From Streptomyces cyanogenus (GTDB lineage Bacteria; Actinomycetota; Actinomycetes; Streptomycetales; Streptomycetaceae), in NCBI RefSeq assembly GCF_017526105.1, contig NZ_CP071839.1, forward strand, positions 7,974,001-8,038,000: a stretch of DNA of 64,000 nt. The letters run 5' to 3'. Below are positions 24,431 to 33,805 of this stretch, one piece after another. Every line of letters starts with the position of its first letter. Within the stretch, counting starts at the first letter, position 1. The notes under the pieces are model-generated. The model worked only from the letters and a program-made list of their open reading frames with translations. It made no database searches and had not been told where the DNA came from. A program made the position numbers and the translations under genes.

Positions 24431-25270
24431 ATGTCCCACGCCCCGTCCTCCGCAGGACCGTCGAACGACACCCGGCCGGTCCCGGCCTCGGCCGGCCGGG
24501 CGGCCGACGCCCCGCGCGCCGCCCGCGGCGGCACCGCTCTGGTGACGGGTGCCTCCTCGGGCATCGGTGCCGCCGTGGCCCGCCGGCTGGCCGCCGAGGG
24601 CGGCTGGCGGCTGGCACTGAACGGACGCGACGTCACCCGACTGGAGCAGGTGGCCGCCCAGTGCGGAGCGGTCGCGCTGCCCGCGGACCTCACCCGGCCC
24701 GGCGCCGACCGCCGGCTCGCCGGCCTCGCCCTGGACCACCTCGGCCGGCTGGACGCGCTGGTGGCGGGCGCCGGCGTCGGCTGGGCCGGGGAGTTCACCG
24801 CCATGCCCGCCGCCCGGATCGACGAGGTCGTGGGCCTGGACCTGCTGGCCACCGTGCACCTGGTGCGGGCCGTGCTGCCGCACATGGTGGCGGCCGGATC
24901 CGGACGGATCGTGCTCGTCGGGTCCCTCGCCGGCAGCGTCGGCGTGCGCGGCGAGGCCGTCTACTCGGCGGCGAAGGCCGCCCTGGCCACGTTCGCCGAC
25001 TGCCTGCGGTACGAGCTGCGGGGCACCGGAGTGGGCGTCAGCCATGTCATCCCCGGCGTGGTCGACACCCCCTTCTTCGACCGGCGGGGCACCCCCTACG
25101 CACGCTCCTGGCCGCGGCCGGTGCCCGTCGAACGCGTGGCGGACGCGGTCTGCGCCGCCGTCCTGCACGGCCGGGACGAGGTGTACGTCCCCGGGTGGCT
25201 GCGCCTGCCCGCCCGCGTGCGCGGTGCCGCGCCCGGGCTGTACCGGCGGCTCGCCGCCCGCTTCGGATGA
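24431..25270 (+). CDS. short-chain dehydrogenase/reductase
   Basis: A 279-residue classical SDR. After a 35-residue Ala/Pro-rich N-terminus comes the nucleotide-binding TGASSGIG, then LVAGAGVGWAG (NAG-like motif), Ser in VLVGSLAGSVG, and YSAAKAAL with the catalytic Tyr-x3-Lys. The post-catalytic IPGVVDTPFFDRRG is also typical. The ATG at 24431 is chosen at the end of a weakly purine-rich leader. Its stop overlaps the start of the DMT transporter gene (ATGA), so they are translationally coupled. The substrate is unknown; context suggests envelope lipid or polyol metabolism. Confidence 0.9.
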   Translation: MSHAPSSAGPSNDTRPVPASAGRAADAPRAARGGTALVTGASSGIGAAVARRLAAEGGWRLALNGRDVTRLEQVAAQCGAVALPADLTRPGADRRLAGLALDHLGRLDALVAGAGVGWAGEFTAMPAARIDEVVGLDLLATVHLVRAVLPHMVAAGSGRIVLVGSLAGSVGVRGEAVYSAAKAALATFADCLRYELRGTGVGVSHVIPGVVDTPFFDRRGTPYARSWPRPVPVERVADAVCAAVLHGRDEVYVPGWLRLPARVRGAAPGLYRRLAARFG

Positions 25271-26199
25271 CCGCCATGACCGCCGTCACGGTGCTGCTCG
25301 CCCTCCTCGCGGCCCTCTCCAACGCGTCCGCCTCGGTGCTCCAGCGCCGCGCCGCCGTGCAGGAGCCGGACCACGGGGCCGGGGCCGGGTCCGTCGTGCG
25401 CCGGTTCACCCGGCTGCTGCGGCGCCCCTACTGGCTGGCGGGGGCCGGGCTGCTCGCGCTGTCCAGCCTGCTGCAGGCCGGGGCGCTGGCCGTGGGCAGC
25501 CTGTCGCTGGTCCAGCCGCTGCTCGCCGCCGAACTGCTGTTCACCCTCGCCGTGGGCAGCGTCGTCTTCCGGCGCCGCCCGGACGGCCGGACCTGGCTGG
25601 CGTTCGTCGCCCTCGCCGGCGGGCTGGCCCTGTTCCTCCTCGCGGCCGCGCCGTCCGCCGGCCGGTCCACCGCGCGGCCGGAGGACTGGCTGCTGGGCGG
25701 CGGCGGGGTGCTCGGCGCGGTGGTGGTGCTGCTGCTGGCCGCCCGCGCGGCGCGGGGCGCCTCCCGGGCCGCGCTGCTCGGCCTCGCCTCCGCCGTGTCC
25801 TTCGCCGCCACCGCGGCGCTGCTCAAGGAGGCCGTGGGGCGGCTCGAACAGGGCCCGGCGGCGATGTTCGGGCACTGGTCGCTGTACGCCACGGGGCTCG
25901 CCGGGCTCGTCGCCTTCCTGTTGCTGCAGGGCGCGCTCGGCGCCGGCTCGCTGACCGCCTCCCAGCCGGCGCTCACCCTCGGCGACGCGCTCACCAGCGT
26001 CGTACTCGGCTGGGTGCTGTTCGCCGAGTCGATCCACCTGGGGCTGAGCCTGCTGCCCGAGGCGGTCGGTGTCGCGCTGATCGGGGCCGGCAGCATCGGC
26101 CTGGCCCACGCCGCCTCCATCGGCGGGGAGTGGGACGCCGCGGGCCCCGAGGCGTCCCCGGGATCCACCGCGGCTCTGCCGCGCCCCCCGAGGAGGTAG
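25267..26199 (+). CDS. DMT-superfamily (EamA/NIPA-like) membrane transporter
   Basis: A 310-residue integral membrane protein with about nine or ten hydrophobic helices and an internal two-fold pattern typical of drug/metabolite transporters. Repeat-like segments are SLSLVQPLLAAELLFTLAVG in the first half and GSLTASQPALTLGDALTSVV in the second. The ATG at 25267 overlaps the SDR stop. The soluble tail ends in Pro/Arg. AGGAGG for the next gene lies at this gene's stop codon, so the three genes form one operon. The substrate is not predictable. Confidence 0.88.
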   Translation: MTAMTAVTVLLALLAALSNASASVLQRRAAVQEPDHGAGAGSVVRRFTRLLRRPYWLAGAGLLALSSLLQAGALAVGSLSLVQPLLAAELLFTLAVGSVVFRRRPDGRTWLAFVALAGGLALFLLAAAPSAGRSTARPEDWLLGGGGVLGAVVVLLLAARAARGASRAALLGLASAVSFAATAALLKEAVGRLEQGPAAMFGHWSLYATGLAGLVAFLLLQGALGAGSLTASQPALTLGDALTSVVLGWVLFAESIHLGLSLLPEAVGVALIGAGSIGLAHAASIGGEWDAAGPEASPGSTAALPRPPRR

Positions 26200-26206
26200 G
26201 TCACCG

Positions 26207-26983
26207 ATGTCCCCCGTGTCCGGCCGTGCCTGGCGGACGGCCGCCGTCCTGCTGCCGGCCGGTGCGGCCGTGGCCCACATCGGCCCGGCGGTCACCTGGC
26301 TGCCGGGCGTACGGCTGCTGCTCTTCCCGGGGCTCGCCGGCACCGGGCGACCCCGGCACGTCGCGCTCACCTTCGACGACGGACCGGACCCGGAGTCGAC
26401 CCCGCACTTCCTCGACACGCTGGACGTGCTCGGGGTGCGGGCCACCTTCTTCGTGGTCGGCGAGCACGCGGTCCGCCATCCCGAACTGGTCCGGGAGACG
26501 GTACGGCGCGGGCACGAGCTGGGCGTGCACGGCTGGACCCACGACCGGCCCTGGCGGCCCGCGTTCGCCCGCGACGCCGCGGAGGTGGCCCGGACCGTCC
26601 GCGCGGTGCACGGCCTCACGGGCCGGCGCCCGCGGTGGTACCGCCCGCCGTACGGCATCCTCACCGCGAGCCGCTGGCGGGCCGCCCGGCGGGCGGGCCT
26701 GCGCACGGTCCTGTGGTCGGCGTGGGGCAGGGACTGGACGGCCGACGCCACGCCGGCGTCCGTACGGGCCCGGGTCGCCGCGGACCTGCGCGGCGGCGGC
26801 ACCGTCCTGCTCCACGACTCCGACCACCACTCGGCCCCCGGCTGCTGGCAGGCGACCCTGGCCGCCCTGCCGGCCATCGTCCAGGACTGCTGGGAGGCGG
26901 GCCTCACGGTCGGCCCCCTCCGCGACCACGTACCGGACGGTGCCGGGGGCCGGGGGCGGCCGGACCACCGGCCCTCTCCGTGA
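26207..26983 (+). CDS. polysaccharide deacetylase (NodB-type, CE4)
   Basis: A 258-residue protein with an N-terminal hydrophobic segment (about 10-30), then a full NodB domain: TFDDGPDPEST (catalytic base and metal Asp), HGWTHDR (the two metal histidines), RPPYG (active-site loop) and VLLHDSDHH (late histidine motif). All key residues are present. CE4 enzymes remove N-acetyl groups from peptidoglycan, chitin-like polymers or GlcNAc lipids. The start at ATG 26207 follows AGGAGG. As the third gene of the operon with an SDR and a DMT transporter, it hints at modification of a cell-surface glycan or glycolipid. A terminator lies downstream. Confidence 0.92.
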   Translation: MSPVSGRAWRTAAVLLPAGAAVAHIGPAVTWLPGVRLLLFPGLAGTGRPRHVALTFDDGPDPESTPHFLDTLDVLGVRATFFVVGEHAVRHPELVRETVRRGHELGVHGWTHDRPWRPAFARDAAEVARTVRAVHGLTGRRPRWYRPPYGILTASRWRAARRAGLRTVLWSAWGRDWTADATPASVRARVAADLRGGGTVLLHDSDHHSAPGCWQATLAALPAIVQDCWEAGLTVGPLRDHVPDGAGGRGRPDHRPSP

Positions 26984-27068
26984 CCGCCCCCGCCACCGGG
27001 CCGGACAGCCGGCCGGCGCACCGGCCGGACCGGCGGCCGGTGACCGGGAGACCGCCGTGCAGGACGGC

Positions 27069-27108
27069 CCACGCGGGCGGGCCGACGGGTGACGGTCCGC
27101 CCGCGTGG
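27069..27108. terminator. hairpin between convergent deacetylase and glycosyltransferase genes
   Basis: CCACGCGGGCGG (27069-27080) pairs perfectly over 12 bp with 27097-27108 across a 16-base loop. It is in the 250-bp convergent gap, where no gene is seen. Confidence 0.6.
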
Positions 27109-27234
27109 CACGGGACCGCGGCACGCGCTCGCGGAGGCGGGCCGGCTGGTTCGCGGGTCCGTTGGAGGGTGTCGTACGGGGCCGGCGGGTCGGTGTGTGG
27201 TGGTCGTCGGGGGTGGCGTGGGGCCGTGGTCGGG

Positions 27235-28344
27235 TCACAGGTCCGTCAGGCAGTCCAGGGCGTCCCGTCGGAACAGCGCGTGGCCGCGTGCCACCCGGGT
27301 CGTGCGGTCGGGGGAGTCCTCCCGGAGGCGGGTCAGGGCCGCCAGCAGGGCGGGCCCGTTCGAGGCCGGTTCGGACAGGCCCAGCTCGGCCATGCGGCGT
27401 ACGCCCTCCGCGCCGTGACCGGGCAGCGGGCGGTAGCCGATCACCGGCAGGCCCGCGGCGAGGGCCTGGACGGCGGTCTGGCCGGCGGCGTTGTCCACCA
27501 TGGCGTGGCAGGCGGCCAGCAGCCCGGGCATGTCGTCGACCCAGCCCAGGGCGAGGCCCGCCGGTTCCCGGGAGAGACGGGCGAGGAGCCGCTGGTCACG
27601 GCCGCACAGCACCACCGGCAGGTAACCGCCCGCCGCCAGCAGCCGGGCGGTGGCGGCCGGGCGGGACGCCGCGCCCCAGGCACCGGCGGACAGCAGGACC
27701 GGGGGCCGGCCGGGCGCCCGCCGGGCGAACCGCTCCCGCCACCGGGCCGCCCCGGGGGCCGGTGCCCGGAACGCGGGCGCGACCACCGGGCCGGTCGTGA
27801 CCACGGGTACGGCGAGGTGGCGGCGCACCTCCGCGGCCGCCGCGTCCGTGAGGCACAGGTACCGGTCGTTGCCCGGATGCAGCCACTGCCGGTGCACCGC
27901 GAAGTCGAGCAGGAAGACGGCGCTCGGCACCCGCAGCCCGCCCCGGGCCCGCAGGTGCCCGGTCAGCTGGGCGGCGAGATGGAACACGGACACCACCACA
28001 TCGGCGCCCAGCCGGTCCACCAGCTCCGTCAGCCGGTCCCCGGCGAGCCGGGCCAGCGGCACCCCGCTGGGCCGCCGGCCGGGCCCGCCGCGCAGGAACG
28101 CGCCGTAGACGCCGGCGTACAGCCACGGCAGGTGCCGTACCGACGCCTGGTAGCCGCGGCGCAGCCCGGCGCCCAGGCCGTACGGCAGGAGCCGCAGCAC
28201 GTCGGCCACGTGAACCTCGTGGCCCCGGGCCGTGGCCCGGCGGGCGAGTTCGGCGGCCACGGTGTCGTGGCCGGCCCCCATGCTCGCGCTCAGGATCAGC
28301 GTGCGTCGCGGGCCGTCCGGCGCGTGGTGGTCTGTGGTGGGCAC
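27235..28344 (-). CDS. MGDG synthase-like glycosyltransferase (GT28 type)
   Basis: A 369-residue GT-B glycosyltransferase. The N-domain begins TLILSASMGAGHDTVAAELA, the nucleotide-free domain signature of monogalactosyldiacylglycerol synthases, and continues with HVADVLRLLPYGLG. The C-domain has LLSAGAWGAAS, VVLCGRDQRL, WVDDMPGLLAACHAMVDNAA and QALAAGLPVIGYRPLPGHG, the MurG-like sugar-nucleotide site. The GTG at 28344 is the best start; the longer frame runs into the divergent gene. It may glycosylate diacylglycerol or another lipid. Its neighbours (deacetylase, SDR, YihY) fit an envelope theme. Confidence 0.85.
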   Translation of the reverse strand: MPTTDHHAPDGPRRTLILSASMGAGHDTVAAELARRATARGHEVHVADVLRLLPYGLGAGLRRGYQASVRHLPWLYAGVYGAFLRGGPGRRPSGVPLARLAGDRLTELVDRLGADVVVSVFHLAAQLTGHLRARGGLRVPSAVFLLDFAVHRQWLHPGNDRYLCLTDAAAAEVRRHLAVPVVTTGPVVAPAFRAPAPGAARWRERFARRAPGRPPVLLSAGAWGAASRPAATARLLAAGGYLPVVLCGRDQRLLARLSREPAGLALGWVDDMPGLLAACHAMVDNAAGQTAVQALAAGLPVIGYRPLPGHGAEGVRRMAELGLSEPASNGPALLAALTRLREDSPDRTTRVARGHALFRRDALDCLTDL

Positions 28345-28535
28345 GGAGTCCGATTCTGCGCCGGTGAAGGGCCCGCACGCCGGACCCGGCCGACCGTGTC
28401 GCCGGGCGGGACGGTCACTCGTGCGCACCAGTGTCCCGTGCGGCTGCCCGCCCTCCGGCTGCGAGTCGCCCGGTGCGTGCCACGCTGGATGAACCGGCAC
28501 GGGAGAGCGTGTGGGCGGCGAGCACGGGAGGAGCC

Positions 28536-29369
28536 GTGAGGCGGTTGCGGCGCGGCCTGCACCGGGCGTGGGAGTGGCTGCGCCTGCGGGCCCTGTTCGA
28601 GCACGGCCGTGAGCTGGAGCTGATGCACCGGGCCATGGGGTTCGCCACCCTGTCCCTGGTGACGCTGGCACCGCTGCTGATCGTGGTCGCCGCGGCCGAC
28701 CCCCTGGTGCGCGGCGGCTTCGCGTCCTGGCTCACCGACGGCATGGGGCTGTCCGGGCGGTCCGCCCACGTGGTCACCGACGTCATCAGCCCCCCGCGCA
28801 AGGTCATCGGCACCACCAGCGTCTGGAGCGGCATCCTGCTCGCCGTCTTCGGCGTGTCCTTCGGCGGCAGCGTGCAGAACGCCTACGAGCGGATCTGGGG
28901 CCTGGTCTCCGGGCCCTGGCACCGGGTGTGGCGGCAGGCGACCTGGCTGATCGTGCTGACGGCGTACCTCTACCAGGAGGTGGCGTCCAAGTCGACGCTG
29001 CACGGGACGCAGCGGATCGCGCTGTCCACGCTCAGCGGGATCCTGTTCTTCTGGTGGGGGCAGCGCTTCCTGCTCGGCGGTCAGGTGCACTGGCGCTCGC
29101 TGCTGCCCGGCGCGCTGGCCACCGTCGTCGGACTGGCCGGCCTGCGCGCCTTCTCCTACCTCGTGTTCACCCCGCTCATCGTCACCAACGCCCTGAGCTA
29201 CGGCGCCGTCGGCACCGTACTCGTCGTCGAGTCCTGGCTCATCGGCGTCGGGTTCGTCATCTACGGCGGCGCCATCTTCGGCCGCTGGTTCACCGAACAC
29301 CACTGGATGCCGTCCCACCACGAGGACGAGCCGGCCGGGCCGGCCGACGGGGAGGGGTCCGCCCAGTAG
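28536..29369 (+). CDS. YihY/BrkB-family membrane protein
   Basis: A 277-residue integral membrane protein with about six helices. Segments such as MGFATLSLVTLAPLLIVVAA, VFGVSFGGSVQNAYERIWGL and RFLLGGQVHWRSLLPGALAT match the YihY (formerly called RNase BN) family; this is not a nuclease. The GTG at 28536 follows GGGAGGA closely; an upstream frame to 28431 is open but low in likelihood. The His-rich tail (EHHWMPSHHEDE) is acidic. The molecular role of the family is unsettled. It is divergent from the glycosyltransferase gene. Confidence 0.85.
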   Translation: MRRLRRGLHRAWEWLRLRALFEHGRELELMHRAMGFATLSLVTLAPLLIVVAAADPLVRGGFASWLTDGMGLSGRSAHVVTDVISPPRKVIGTTSVWSGILLAVFGVSFGGSVQNAYERIWGLVSGPWHRVWRQATWLIVLTAYLYQEVASKSTLHGTQRIALSTLSGILFFWWGQRFLLGGQVHWRSLLPGALATVVGLAGLRAFSYLVFTPLIVTNALSYGAVGTVLVVESWLIGVGFVIYGGAIFGRWFTEHHWMPSHHEDEPAGPADGEGSAQ

Positions 29370-29421
29370 TGCTTCGCCAGGTTCTGGCCGTGGTTGTGCG
29401 TGTGGTGGGGGATACCGGAGC

Positions 29422-30156
29422 TCAGCCGTGGGTCAGGGTACGGCCGAGAAGGGGCAGCAGGCGGTCCCAGTGGCGCTGCAGTGCGGCGGGGTCGAAGGCA
29501 TCGGTGTCGGACAAGGTGAAGCCGTGAACGGTGCCGGGGTAGATCTCTGAGGTGTAGCCGACACCTGCGGCGTCCAGGGTCCGGTTGAGCTCGCCGAGTG
29601 CCTCGGGTGTCATGTCGCCTTCGGCGTGACCGAGGTGGACCTGGGCGGTGAGCCTGGAGAGAGGTTCGGGCCCGTCGGCGGCCACGGGGCCGTGGAACGC
29701 GGCGACGGCGGCCACCTGGCCGGGGTGGGCCGCGGCGGTGCGCACCGCCAGGAGGCCGCCTATGCAGTAGCCGGTCACCGCGAACGGACCGGCGCAGACC
29801 TCGGACCGGGTGGTGAGGAACCTGAGGTAGGAGTCGGCGTCGTTCAGGGAACGCTCGGGGGTGTGCGCCTCGATCAAGGGCATCAGCCGGGCGAAGACCG
29901 CGGGCCGGACCTCTTCTCCGATGTGCTCGGGGAGTTCGATCACGGGTGCGGGGCCGTGCCGGTAGAAGAGGTTGGGGACGAGCACGTAGTACCCGTGCCG
30001 GGCCAGTTCGTGGGCCATGTCCCGCAGCACGGGCCGGATCCCGAAGCCGTCCGGGTACATCAGCACCCCCGGGTGCCGCCCGCCTCCGTCGGGGAAGGCG
30101 GCGAACGCGTCGGCGTGACCGTCCGCGGTGGGAATGTGCAGCGTCTTGCAGGGCAT
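29422..30156 (-). CDS. dienelactone hydrolase family protein
   Basis: A 244-residue alpha/beta hydrolase; the ATG at 30156 follows AGGAGA. The nucleophile elbow is GYCIGG, giving a cysteine nucleophile as in dienelactone hydrolase. The histidine is in GTVHGFT and the acid is probably in HAEGDMTPE. PGVLMYPDGFGIRPVLRDMA forms the oxyanion region. The family hydrolyses lactones and activated esters. No aromatic degradation genes are nearby, so the substrate is open. The 290 bp upstream of it hold no recognisable gene. Confidence 0.88.
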   Translation of the reverse strand: MPCKTLHIPTADGHADAFAAFPDGGGRHPGVLMYPDGFGIRPVLRDMAHELARHGYYVLVPNLFYRHGPAPVIELPEHIGEEVRPAVFARLMPLIEAHTPERSLNDADSYLRFLTTRSEVCAGPFAVTGYCIGGLLAVRTAAAHPGQVAAVAAFHGPVAADGPEPLSRLTAQVHLGHAEGDMTPEALGELNRTLDAAGVGYTSEIYPGTVHGFTLSDTDAFDPAALQRHWDRLLPLLGRTLTHG

Positions 30157-30446
30157 GAACTCTCCTGTCGTCGTTGATGTGTGGAACCTGTGATCAACAC
30201 GACGGAGGCGGAGCCCGTGCGGCAACGCGGGATCCCCGGTCCGGAAGCGGGCCCGCAGCGGCCCGTACGGCGCTCAGAAGGGCACCGGGTCACCCATCCG
30301 TGCGTGGCGCAGGGCCGTCCCGGTAGTCATGGCGGCGCAGCGTAGTCCACCGAACCAAGCCGACGCCAGCACGGTCGGCGAAGCCGGTCCCGGCCCACAC
30401 CTCCAGGTGGCCGCACGGCATCCGCCACCGGCCCTACACTTCCGCC

Positions 30447-30938
30447 ATGCCGCTCCAGCCCCGGTCCGCAAGCTCTGCCGAGGAACAACTGTCGGTCATC
30501 GATGCGCTGATCGCTCTGCCGTTCCCCGAACGGGAAAGCAAGTCGAAGACGCACCACGGATGGGGCGGGCCCGGGTATCACATCGCCGTTCTCCGGGAGA
30601 GCCGGGACTTCTGGGACGTTCCTGATCCGGAGGCGATGACGGCGGCCGAGGAGGAGTTGGAGGCAGACCTCACCGTACTGGTCACGGTGCTGGCCGGGCG
30701 TTGGGGCCGTCCGACCGTGGTCGATCTGTGGCCCTGTCCCGGGCTCGACGACCCGGAGCACCCGGACATCGAGGCGCCCGAGCCCCTGGGCTCCCTGTGC
30801 AACCTCGCCGGCAGCATGCAGACGTGGCACGTGCCGTCCACTGGGCGCTGGCTCGGACTCACCATCGGCCAAGTCGATCGGGAGTTCCCCTTCGAACTGC
30901 TCGCCGCCGTCGGCGAGACCTCCACGCTTCCGAAGTGA
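30447..30938 (+). CDS. hypothetical protein, 163 residues
   Basis: I do not recognise a family. It is a soluble, acidic, mixed alpha/beta-looking protein with no signal peptide. Notable segments are EEQLSVIDALIALPFPERE near the start, HHGWGGPGYHIAVLRESRDF and a WPCPGLDDPEHPDIEAPEPL loop, then STGRWLGLTIGQVDREFPFE. The codon bias is normal and the frame is well isolated, which supports a real gene, although the ribosome site before ATG 30447 is weak. It converges on the peptide-export operon with 49 bp between. Its compact size and acidity would fit a binding or immunity-type protein, but that is only a guess. Confidence 0.6.
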   Translation: MPLQPRSASSAEEQLSVIDALIALPFPERESKSKTHHGWGGPGYHIAVLRESRDFWDVPDPEAMTAAEEELEADLTVLVTVLAGRWGRPTVVDLWPCPGLDDPEHPDIEAPEPLGSLCNLAGSMQTWHVPSTGRWLGLTIGQVDREFPFELLAAVGETSTLPK

Positions 30939-30987
30939 TACGTCGTCGGGCGGATGCACCCGGCTGACCATCCCGAGCGGCAGGCCC

Positions 30988-33804
30988 TCAGGCCAGCTGG
31001 CGGCGCACCAGTTCGTGCAGCCGGCCGCCGGTGTCCGCGAGGAGTTCGGCCGGGGCGCCCTGCTGGACGACCTTGCCGTCCTCCATCACGATCACCCGGT
31101 CGGCGTCCAGAACGGTCGACAGGCGGTGGGCGATGACGATCCGGGTGGCGTTCAGCTTGCGGGTGCTGTCGATGACGATGCGCTGGGTGTCGTTGTCCAG
31201 GGCGCTGGTCGCCTCGTCGAAGAAGAGGATGCGCGGGCGCCGGATGAGGGCCTGCGCGATCATCAGGCGCTGCCGCTGGCCGCCGGAGATCGCGCCGTTG
31301 CCCGCCACGATCGTGTGCAGCCCCATCGGCATCCGCTTGATGTCCTCCGCCAGCCCCGCCAGCTCGGCCGCCGCCATCGCCTCCTCCGGCGTGTACGGCT
31401 CGGCGCCGCAGATGACGTCCATGATCGAACCGGTGAACGGCTGCGCGTGCTGGAGGACCACCCCGCACTGGCGGCGCACCGCCGACTGGTCGAGCGCCGC
31501 GAGGTCCTGGCCGTCGTACAGGACACTGCCGGAGACCGGCCGGTCGAAGCCGATGAGCAGCCGCAGCAGCGTGGACTTGCCGCAGCCGCTGGGACCGACG
31601 ATCGCCACGAACTCGCCCGGCCGCGCCGCGAAGGACACGTCGTCCAGGACCAGCGGGCCGTCGTCGGCGTACCGGAAGGAGACCCGGCGGGCCTCCACGG
31701 CTCCGGACAGCGGGCCGGGCCGGGTGCTCGCCGTGCGCACCTCGGGCGTGGCCTCCAGCACCGGCCTGATCTCCTCGAACAGCGGCAGCGCCGCCACCGC
31801 CGACACGAACGCGCCGGTCAGCTGGGTGACCGAGGTCAGCACCATCGTCACCGAGGTGCTGAAGGTGAGGAAGTCCGCCGCCGACATCGTCCCCTTGGCC
31901 GGACCCGCCAGCAGCATGAACATCAGCAGGGTGCACACCGGCAGGTAGACCGCGCCGAGGACCGTGGTGAGGTTCTTGATCCGGCCGGCCCGCTGCTGGA
32001 GCTCCCGGCTGCGCGCGAACTCCCGCGCCCATGCCGCGTACGCGTAGTTCTCGGCCGCCGCCACCCGCAGCTTGGGCAGCCCGCGCAGGGTCTGGAACGC
32101 CTGGTTGTTCAGCTTGTTGCCGAGCGTCACCAGCCGCCGCTGCCAGCGCACCTGCCACAGCCCGAGCCCGGTGAACACCGCCGCGATGACGACGAGCATG
32201 CCGATCGCCGCCGCGGCCATCGCCGGGCTGTACCAGAACAGCAGCCCCAGGTTCATCGCGCCGACGGTCACCGACTGGGCGACGACCGGGCCGACGCCCG
32301 CCAGCAGCCGGCGGATCGCGCTGATGCCCATGGCCGCGCTGGCCAGTTCACCGGTGGAGCGCTGGGTGAAGAAGCGGGTGGGCAGCCGCAGCAGCCGGTC
32401 CCAGACGGCCGGCTGGAGCGCCGCCTCGACACGGCCCTCCAGGCGCAGGATGGAGAGGTTCTCCAGCAGCGTGAACGCCGCCGCGACCACCCCGCTCACC
32501 ATCACCGCCAGGCACACCTGGACGATCAGGCCCTCCTGGGCCCGCGGCACGTACTCGCCGAGCACCTTGCCCGTCGCGATCGGCACCAGCGCACCGATCG
32601 CCACCGTCACCAGCCCCGCGAGAAGCAGGTTGAGCAGATCGGCGCGGGTGCCGCGGAGGCTGAACCGGAGCAGGCCGAGCGGTCCGAGACGCTTGTCGGG
32701 CAGCGGCCGGTAGAACATCACCGCGCGCGGCTCGAACTCCTCGGCGTTCGCCTTCTCGACGGGCGTCTCACGCCCCGTCCCGGGATGTACGGCCACATAG
32801 CCGCCGCGCCGCCACAGCAGGGCGACCGGCGCGCCGGACAGGGCCCGGTGGCCGACCAGCGGGCCCACGTCCTCGCGCCACCAGCGCCCGTCCAGGCGGA
32901 CGGCCCGGGTGCGCACCCGGGAGGCCAGCGCGACCCGTTCCACGGGGTCCAGCCGGTCGCTCTCGGTGCCGCTCTGCGCGGGCTCGGCGAGGCTGATGCC
33001 GGCCGCCTCGGCGACCAGTTTGCAGGCCGCGTAGGTGGCATCCGCGTCGGCCGACGTGGTGCGGCGCGCGGAGCGCTTGCCGATGGAGGCCAGCAGGGTC
33101 CGGTCGGCCTGGGCGCGCACGGCCTCGCCGGCCTTGATCCCTTCGGCCGTGCGGGTCTCGTGGGTGCGCTCCAGCTGCTCGATCCACCGGTCGAGCGCGG
33201 CCAGCAGCCGGTACTGCTGGTCCACCAGGCTCTGCCACAGCGCCGGGTCCATCAGCAGGTCGGCGGCGGCCTCCGCGCCGTACAGCGAGCCGTACTGCAC
33301 GCTGCCCGGCGGCACCTGCATCCAGAAGACCTCGTCGTCGGCCGGGGCCGCGGTCCGCTCGTCGGCCAGCGGTGCCTGGAAGAGGACGGACAGGCCGCGG
33401 CCGACACCGAGGGCGAGCGCGTACTCCAGCGGGCTCGATGTCGGCGGCACGTACTGCGGGTTGCCGTACTCGTCGTACGACCAGGTCTGGGTCTGCGCCG
33501 GCTGGTACAGCTCGCGCAGGTTGACGCGGTGCACCACGCAGTCCCGCACCGGCCGGGCCACCAGCGTGTGCTGCGGTCCGGCGACCGGACCGAGCAGCAG
33601 CGTGCCCGCCTCCAGCCGGCCCAGGTGGTGCCAGTGGCCCTGCTGGGCGGCGTCCACCGCGAACAGGTCCAGCGCGCCGGCCGCGACCAGCCACAGCACC
33701 TGCGGGCCCTCCAGGTCCAGGCGGCCCAGGCCGGCGCAGTCCAGCCGGGTGCCCAGCGAGCCGAGCGCCCCGAGGACGAGGTCGCCTTCCGAAACGGACG
33801 TCAT
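30988..33804 (-). CDS. NHLP-type bacteriocin export ABC transporter (no peptidase; permease-ATPase)
   Basis: A 938-residue half-transporter with a long N-terminal extension. Residues about 1-390 are soluble and include a barrel-like segment resembling a cyclic-nucleotide-binding fold, but no C39 peptidase cysteine. The transmembrane domain follows at about 395-680 (RADLLNLLLAGLVTVAIGAL to the loop at VTQLTGAFVSAVAAL). The ATPase is at about 700-935 with VGPSGCGKSTLL (Walker A), ISGGQRQRL (signature), ILFFDEATSALD (Walker B) and IVIAHRLS. This is the architecture of the second ABC protein (ABC2) in NHLM-type export systems. It starts one base after the upstream exporter ends. Confidence 0.9.
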   Translation of the reverse strand: MTSVSEGDLVLGALGSLGTRLDCAGLGRLDLEGPQVLWLVAAGALDLFAVDAAQQGHWHHLGRLEAGTLLLGPVAGPQHTLVARPVRDCVVHRVNLRELYQPAQTQTWSYDEYGNPQYVPPTSSPLEYALALGVGRGLSVLFQAPLADERTAAPADDEVFWMQVPPGSVQYGSLYGAEAAADLLMDPALWQSLVDQQYRLLAALDRWIEQLERTHETRTAEGIKAGEAVRAQADRTLLASIGKRSARRTTSADADATYAACKLVAEAAGISLAEPAQSGTESDRLDPVERVALASRVRTRAVRLDGRWWREDVGPLVGHRALSGAPVALLWRRGGYVAVHPGTGRETPVEKANAEEFEPRAVMFYRPLPDKRLGPLGLLRFSLRGTRADLLNLLLAGLVTVAIGALVPIATGKVLGEYVPRAQEGLIVQVCLAVMVSGVVAAAFTLLENLSILRLEGRVEAALQPAVWDRLLRLPTRFFTQRSTGELASAAMGISAIRRLLAGVGPVVAQSVTVGAMNLGLLFWYSPAMAAAAIGMLVVIAAVFTGLGLWQVRWQRRLVTLGNKLNNQAFQTLRGLPKLRVAAAENYAYAAWAREFARSRELQQRAGRIKNLTTVLGAVYLPVCTLLMFMLLAGPAKGTMSAADFLTFSTSVTMVLTSVTQLTGAFVSAVAALPLFEEIRPVLEATPEVRTASTRPGPLSGAVEARRVSFRYADDGPLVLDDVSFAARPGEFVAIVGPSGCGKSTLLRLLIGFDRPVSGSVLYDGQDLAALDQSAVRRQCGVVLQHAQPFTGSIMDVICGAEPYTPEEAMAAAELAGLAEDIKRMPMGLHTIVAGNGAISGGQRQRLMIAQALIRRPRILFFDEATSALDNDTQRIVIDSTRKLNATRIVIAHRLSTVLDADRVIVMEDGKVVQQGAPAELLADTGGRLHELVRRQLA

Positions 33805-33805
33805 C

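Noticed and set aside
28536..29369. Ribonuclease BN
   Set aside because: The YihY family was once given this name, but it is a membrane protein without nuclease motifs.
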